From: Undaria pinnatifida
Lineage: Eukaryota; Sar; Phaeophyceae; Laminariales; Alariaceae
NCBI GenBank assembly: GCA_012845835.1
Contig: JABAKD010000002.1
Location: 24,222,518-24,286,517, forward strand
Direction of reading: 5' to 3'
DNA: 64,000 nt
A program made the position numbers and the translations under genes. Under the pieces are notes generated by a model. It saw only the letters and a list, made by a program, of their open reading frames with translations, was not told the origin of the DNA and searched no databases. The first letter of the stretch is position 1. Each line of letters opens with the position of its first letter. This document shows, in pieces, positions 60,421-64,000 of the stretch.

Positions 60421-60589
60421 AAGAGGAGAGGAAAAAAAAGAAAAGATAAGAAAAGGAAGAAAAGACAAGACAAGAAGAGGAAGCAAAGAAAAAAAGAGAA
60501 GAAACAAAAATGTCATACTAGCAAACCCTAGGAACTGGCTAAAGACGGCATTAGCAACTACCAACTACCAGGTAGCTACGTAGTTCTAA

Positions 60590-60718
60590 GGGGCGTCGTC
60601 GATCTATACCGGACACACACCCAGTAATACGCGCGATCGGAGTATCAAAGCAGCTTGCAAAGATGAGTTTCATATTCGATCTCACAGCTGGAATATATTT
60701 TCATCTTTTTATAATATA
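60590..60718 (-). repeat. Repeat family A, truncated inverted copy
   Basis: Holds ggggcgtcgtcgatctatac, taatacgcgcgatcggagta, gcttgcaaagatgagtttc and ttcgatctcacagctgga; the other half is missing. Confidence 0.75.
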
Positions 60719-60854
60719 CCAATCGTATGAGCTGAATCACATACAATACGTGTATGAATACCTACTACCTGGTATCCAACAGCCATTCAACACTTACCAG
60801 ATACCAGGTGTAATACTATATATGTCAGCAGGGTGCAAATACGTTGATTTGTTG

Positions 60855-61010
60855 GCTTCGAGCGGACGCGTTTATTTTGCTGATATTTTTCGTAGCGTTG
60901 TGTAGCTCGCCTCACCTCCAGTTGATTGTTGGCTTAAAGCGGACGCGTATATTTTGTTGATATTTTTTCGTAGCGTTGTGTAGCTTGCCTTACCTCCAGT
61001 GATACGCGTT
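60855..61010. repeat. Short tandem duplication (~75-bp unit)
   Basis: The words agcggacgcgtNtattttg, ctgatatttttcgtagcgtt and gtgtagctNgcctNacctcc appear at about 60859-60921 and again at about 60936-61001. Confidence 0.85.
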
Positions 61011-61189
61011 ATCATGATTGATCGCGTTTTTTCTTCAATTTCACCCCAGTGACGTCATGCGGGGGCTCTTCGACCGGTATTGGTTAAGCCCTTTACAACT
61101 GGAAACCCGTTTTAGAGGACAAAATTACTTGGATTTAGTATAGGGAGGGGTTCGGGGGCTCTAACGGGGCTAAGCCTGTCGCCTGTCGC

Positions 61190-61490
61190 CCCGGTGGCGT
61201 ATCAGGTTATCCTCGAGCCTGGTATTATAGGTGAGTTTCGTGAGTTCGAATCCGCCCGAGATCATACTCGTATAAATTCGTGGGGACTTTTTCTTGAGCA
61301 CAAATTGACTTGCGGAGAGCAAGCGCGAGAGCGTGAGTTAGCAACACTCGATGAAAAATCGACGAACAGTGGGATTGCTGAACCCTATGCGCGATAAAAA
61401 TTGAAGGCAAGAACCGGGGGGAAGAAGGGACGACACCCGTGACCACGGCTTGTCCAGAAGCTGGAAAGTAGATGTGTGTGAAAAAAAAAG
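61190..61490 (+). mobile_element. Candidate tRNA-derived SINE
   Basis: An A-box-like tggcgtatcagg (61195-61206) is followed 35 bp later by a B-box-like gagttcgaatcc (61242-61253), the spacing of a Pol III internal promoter. A tRNA cloverleaf does not fold well, because the T stem is mismatched, so this is not a working tRNA. The unrelated body ends near an A-run at 61479-61488. I saw no second copy in the window. Confidence 0.35.
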
Positions 61491-61877
61491 GGCTAGGATT
61501 AGGGTGACACCCCTGAGCTCTTACCTCGCAACACCCACCCTGCTGGTGAGCCTACGCAACTTATTACGTAGGTATTATTTTCCTTGCTTCGTTTTCTATT
61601 GCTCTCCTTTTCTTTCTTCCTTGAAATAGATTCTTCTTTTTTTTTCCTCGGATTTGTACTTCGGTTTGGTAGTCTGGGTGGCATGCGGTGTACCTGGTAG
61701 TCGGTTTCAGCTGCGAGTCTTGAAACGTATGTAGCAGTACAGGCCTGGCAAGTACGTACGCTGACTTTCGATTTCATTTTTTATGTTTTGGTGGATGTAT
61801 GACTTGCTTCAGCTACGTGTAATATGTGTGTGTTGGCCTCACATCAAACCGATCTTTCCACGCTTAAGTTCGGTAGG

Positions 61878-62390
61878 GTTTGTGGATTCCCGATAAGGGT
61901 ATGGGGGCCTTACAGAACTTCCAGAAGTTTCGGTGCGGGTATGGAAGTGTTACAGAACCTCCAGAAGTTCCGGGTATTGTGGCACAGGCATACAGAACTC
62001 ACACAAGTTCCGGGCGGGTACAAGACATGCTGTACCCGTACCCCGGGTATTGTGGCACGGGTCTGACAGAACTCACAGAGGTTCCGGGTACGGGTATGAT
62101 AGTCTTACAAAACTTCCAGAAGTTCCGGCTATTGTGGCACGGGCGTACAGAACTTCCAGAAGTTCCGGATACGGGTATGAGTGTCTTACAGAAGTTACAG
62201 ATGTTCTTTGTAGGGTAATACCCGGGGTAAATACCCCGGGTATGGTTTTGTGTGTACCCTACAGATATAACGAAAATAGAAAGTTCGGGTACGGGTATGA
62301 ATGTCGTACATAACTCACAGACGTTCCGGGTACGGGTAGGGTTGTACAGAACCCACAGAAGTCCCGGGTACGGGTAATTCCCGGTAAATA
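61878..62390. repeat. Minisatellite built on gttccgggtacgggtat
   Basis: About ten imperfect units of roughly 40-60 bp alternate acagaacttccagaagttcc with gggtacgggtatg or attgtggcacggg. Near 62220 and 62370 the pattern changes to ggggtaaataccccgggta-type palindromes. All frames through it are repeat peptides. Confidence 0.88.
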
Positions 62391-64000
62391 CCCGCCTCAC
62401 AAGGGGCGAAAAAACAACAAACAAATTGACTGGTAAAAAGAAGACACAATAGTCAACGCATTTCCAATTCCTGCGATTGGCATACTGCATACATACACTG
62501 ATGCACTCATAGGAATAAGACGGACGTCTACTACTACTGTTCTTCTGTAACACAGATCATACCATAGCGTACCCTGGCTGTGGCGCCTAAAAACAAAAAA
62601 AGGCGGTCGCAAACCCATGTTTTCCACCAGCTCGATAAGCCAAGTGCCACGACAAAGAAGCGCCGAGGACCAACGCCCGAATGGGCAGGGTGGACCGTAA
62701 CTGGACCAAGTCCGGCGGAAGGCCATCTCCCATGGCCAGGGGTTTTGTTAGTGGGTGAGCTTGCGCAAGTCCCACACCACCCGGAAAGACGACGTTCCGG
62801 GTGGCTATCTCCACCGAACCTGACCCTCAGGGGACAGGCCGGGTCGACATACACACGCATCCGTATACAACGACAGCTTGCGCTGCCGGGGTTGTAACGA
62901 GGATCGCTGATAGGGACAGCCCACGCTATCGCTACAGTGGAATCCGAAGGGTGCGCCAGCTAGAGTTGAGTTGCGAAAGCAACTGAGTTAAATTGACACA
63001 CGACGCGTATGAAAATACGTGGAAGTGTGGTGAGCTTAAGCTTTATTTGTCCCCATCCGCCGGAGGATAAAAAAAAGAAAAAAAAAGACAAGAAGCAAAG
63101 CCACCGAAAACAGAGAAAATAATAGTTCAAGACTTCGATGATAGTGAGATCTGCATTATTCCCGTCGGGAAAAAACATTGACCATACGCAATGCGTGGTT
63201 TTCCAATAGGAGGGAAAAAATCGTTGTTTCAAACAAATCGAATCGAATTCAATTCGATTCATAAATAATAATTTCGATGCCAAGGTGTTCTTCGTTAATA
63301 CGTTGTTGTTGTCTCACATTAACTCTTGTCAAAAATCTAGAGTCCGTGGTCACACAAAGGTGCTGGAGCCCTAGGGAGATCCGAAAAGCCACATTAAATC
63401 AAAATTCGTCCGGGAAATACTACGCTTTCCCGCCTAAAACGCACGATACGAAGAAGGCGCACAAGTGAAAAGGTCCAACGTGCAAACTGAACTCACATGG
63501 CCCCGGGTATCCACTCAACTACAGCATAGAGTTCCCCGTTCCCACAACTAACCAACTCGCGGCTACAAACTACAGCAGTTGGGCTGCCTGCACCGTACGA
63601 ACCGCACGGTAATCGTGAGCACAGACGAACGCGCCTGTTGTCTGGAGTGCTGTCAGAGTGACGACCCGCGGGCATGTAGTGAAACAAGAGCAATCGAACC
63701 AAAAGCCACAAGATTAATATCGATTATCGCCCCGCCTTCTCGAGTTATCTGACAGGTTGCAGCGCAGCTACTACGCCTGTGCCTGAACATTGAAAATTGC
63801 GGGGGGTCGTTCCCCATGAAGGGTATACAACTCTTCTACCAACTCTACAAACATCAGTGACGTAAGTAACATGCTGTACTACTGCCTCGTTAAAAAACCC
63901 TGAAAAAGAGACGATCGCTGCTCTCGTGATGATGGTGTGCGTGCGGGTCGTGGGTCTCCGTGTGCCATCCTCCTGCAGTGGTTCTCCATGGCCGCCTCAT
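62391..64000. other. Right end of the window; no supported gene
   Basis: A + strand frame at 62580-62897 begins PKNKKRRSQTHVFHQLDKPS and is basic, like a DNA-binding N-terminus, but it has a GTG at the track start and no recognised domain. A purine-rich run lies at about 63068-63095 and a (ATTCGA)n-like stretch at 63234-63262. A diverged family B piece is at 63310-63380. Confidence 0.4.

Overview
The window reads as nuclear DNA of a photosynthetic heterokont (stramenopile), most likely a brown alga. The reasons are long introns with GT-AG borders, GC-rich exons set in repeat-rich introns and intergenic DNA, and a plastid bilin reductase. That reductase carries a two-part presequence: a hydrophobic signal peptide followed by a Phe-containing cleavage region. 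No prokaryotic operon, CRISPR array or virus gene was seen. All gene models were spliced by eye. For each one I checked that intron phases agree and that the reading frame stays open to the stop.

Left part (1-32 kb). A last exon of a + strand gene (407-607, perhaps a CRAL-TRIO/SEC14 protein) converges on a minus-strand RluA-type pseudouridine synthase (2705-6305, 3 exons, 403 aa). Next is a minus-strand ferredoxin-dependent bilin reductase (8680-16197, 5 exons, 424 aa). It stands head to head, 408 bp apart, with a + strand gene (16606-25010, 9 exons, 457 aa) made of two copies of one small domain with an NTF2/DUF4864-like look. From 25 to 32 kb I see only repeats, including a (ATT)n array of about 290 bp and a 240-bp duplication.

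Middle part (32-41 kb). One long minus-strand gene has 8 supported exons, 1927 codons and a missing 5' end. It encodes ankyrin repeats, a charged coiled-coil region, a complete kinase fold that has lost its catalytic residues, and a C-terminal PARP-like domain whose catalytic positions also look lost. An ankyrin, pseudokinase and pseudo-PARP protein is the most unusual object in the window.

Right part (41-64 kb). This is a repeat landscape with no convincing host gene. It holds a frameshifted LINE-type reverse transcriptase (55.7-57.5 kb) and about ten copies of one interspersed repeat family. It also holds two inverted copies of a foldback element carrying telomere-like repeats, a 752-bp element with terminal inverted repeats, and a possible tRNA-derived SINE. 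Two minisatellites, a possible hAT-like fragment and many simple repeats and poly(C)/poly(G) tracts complete it.
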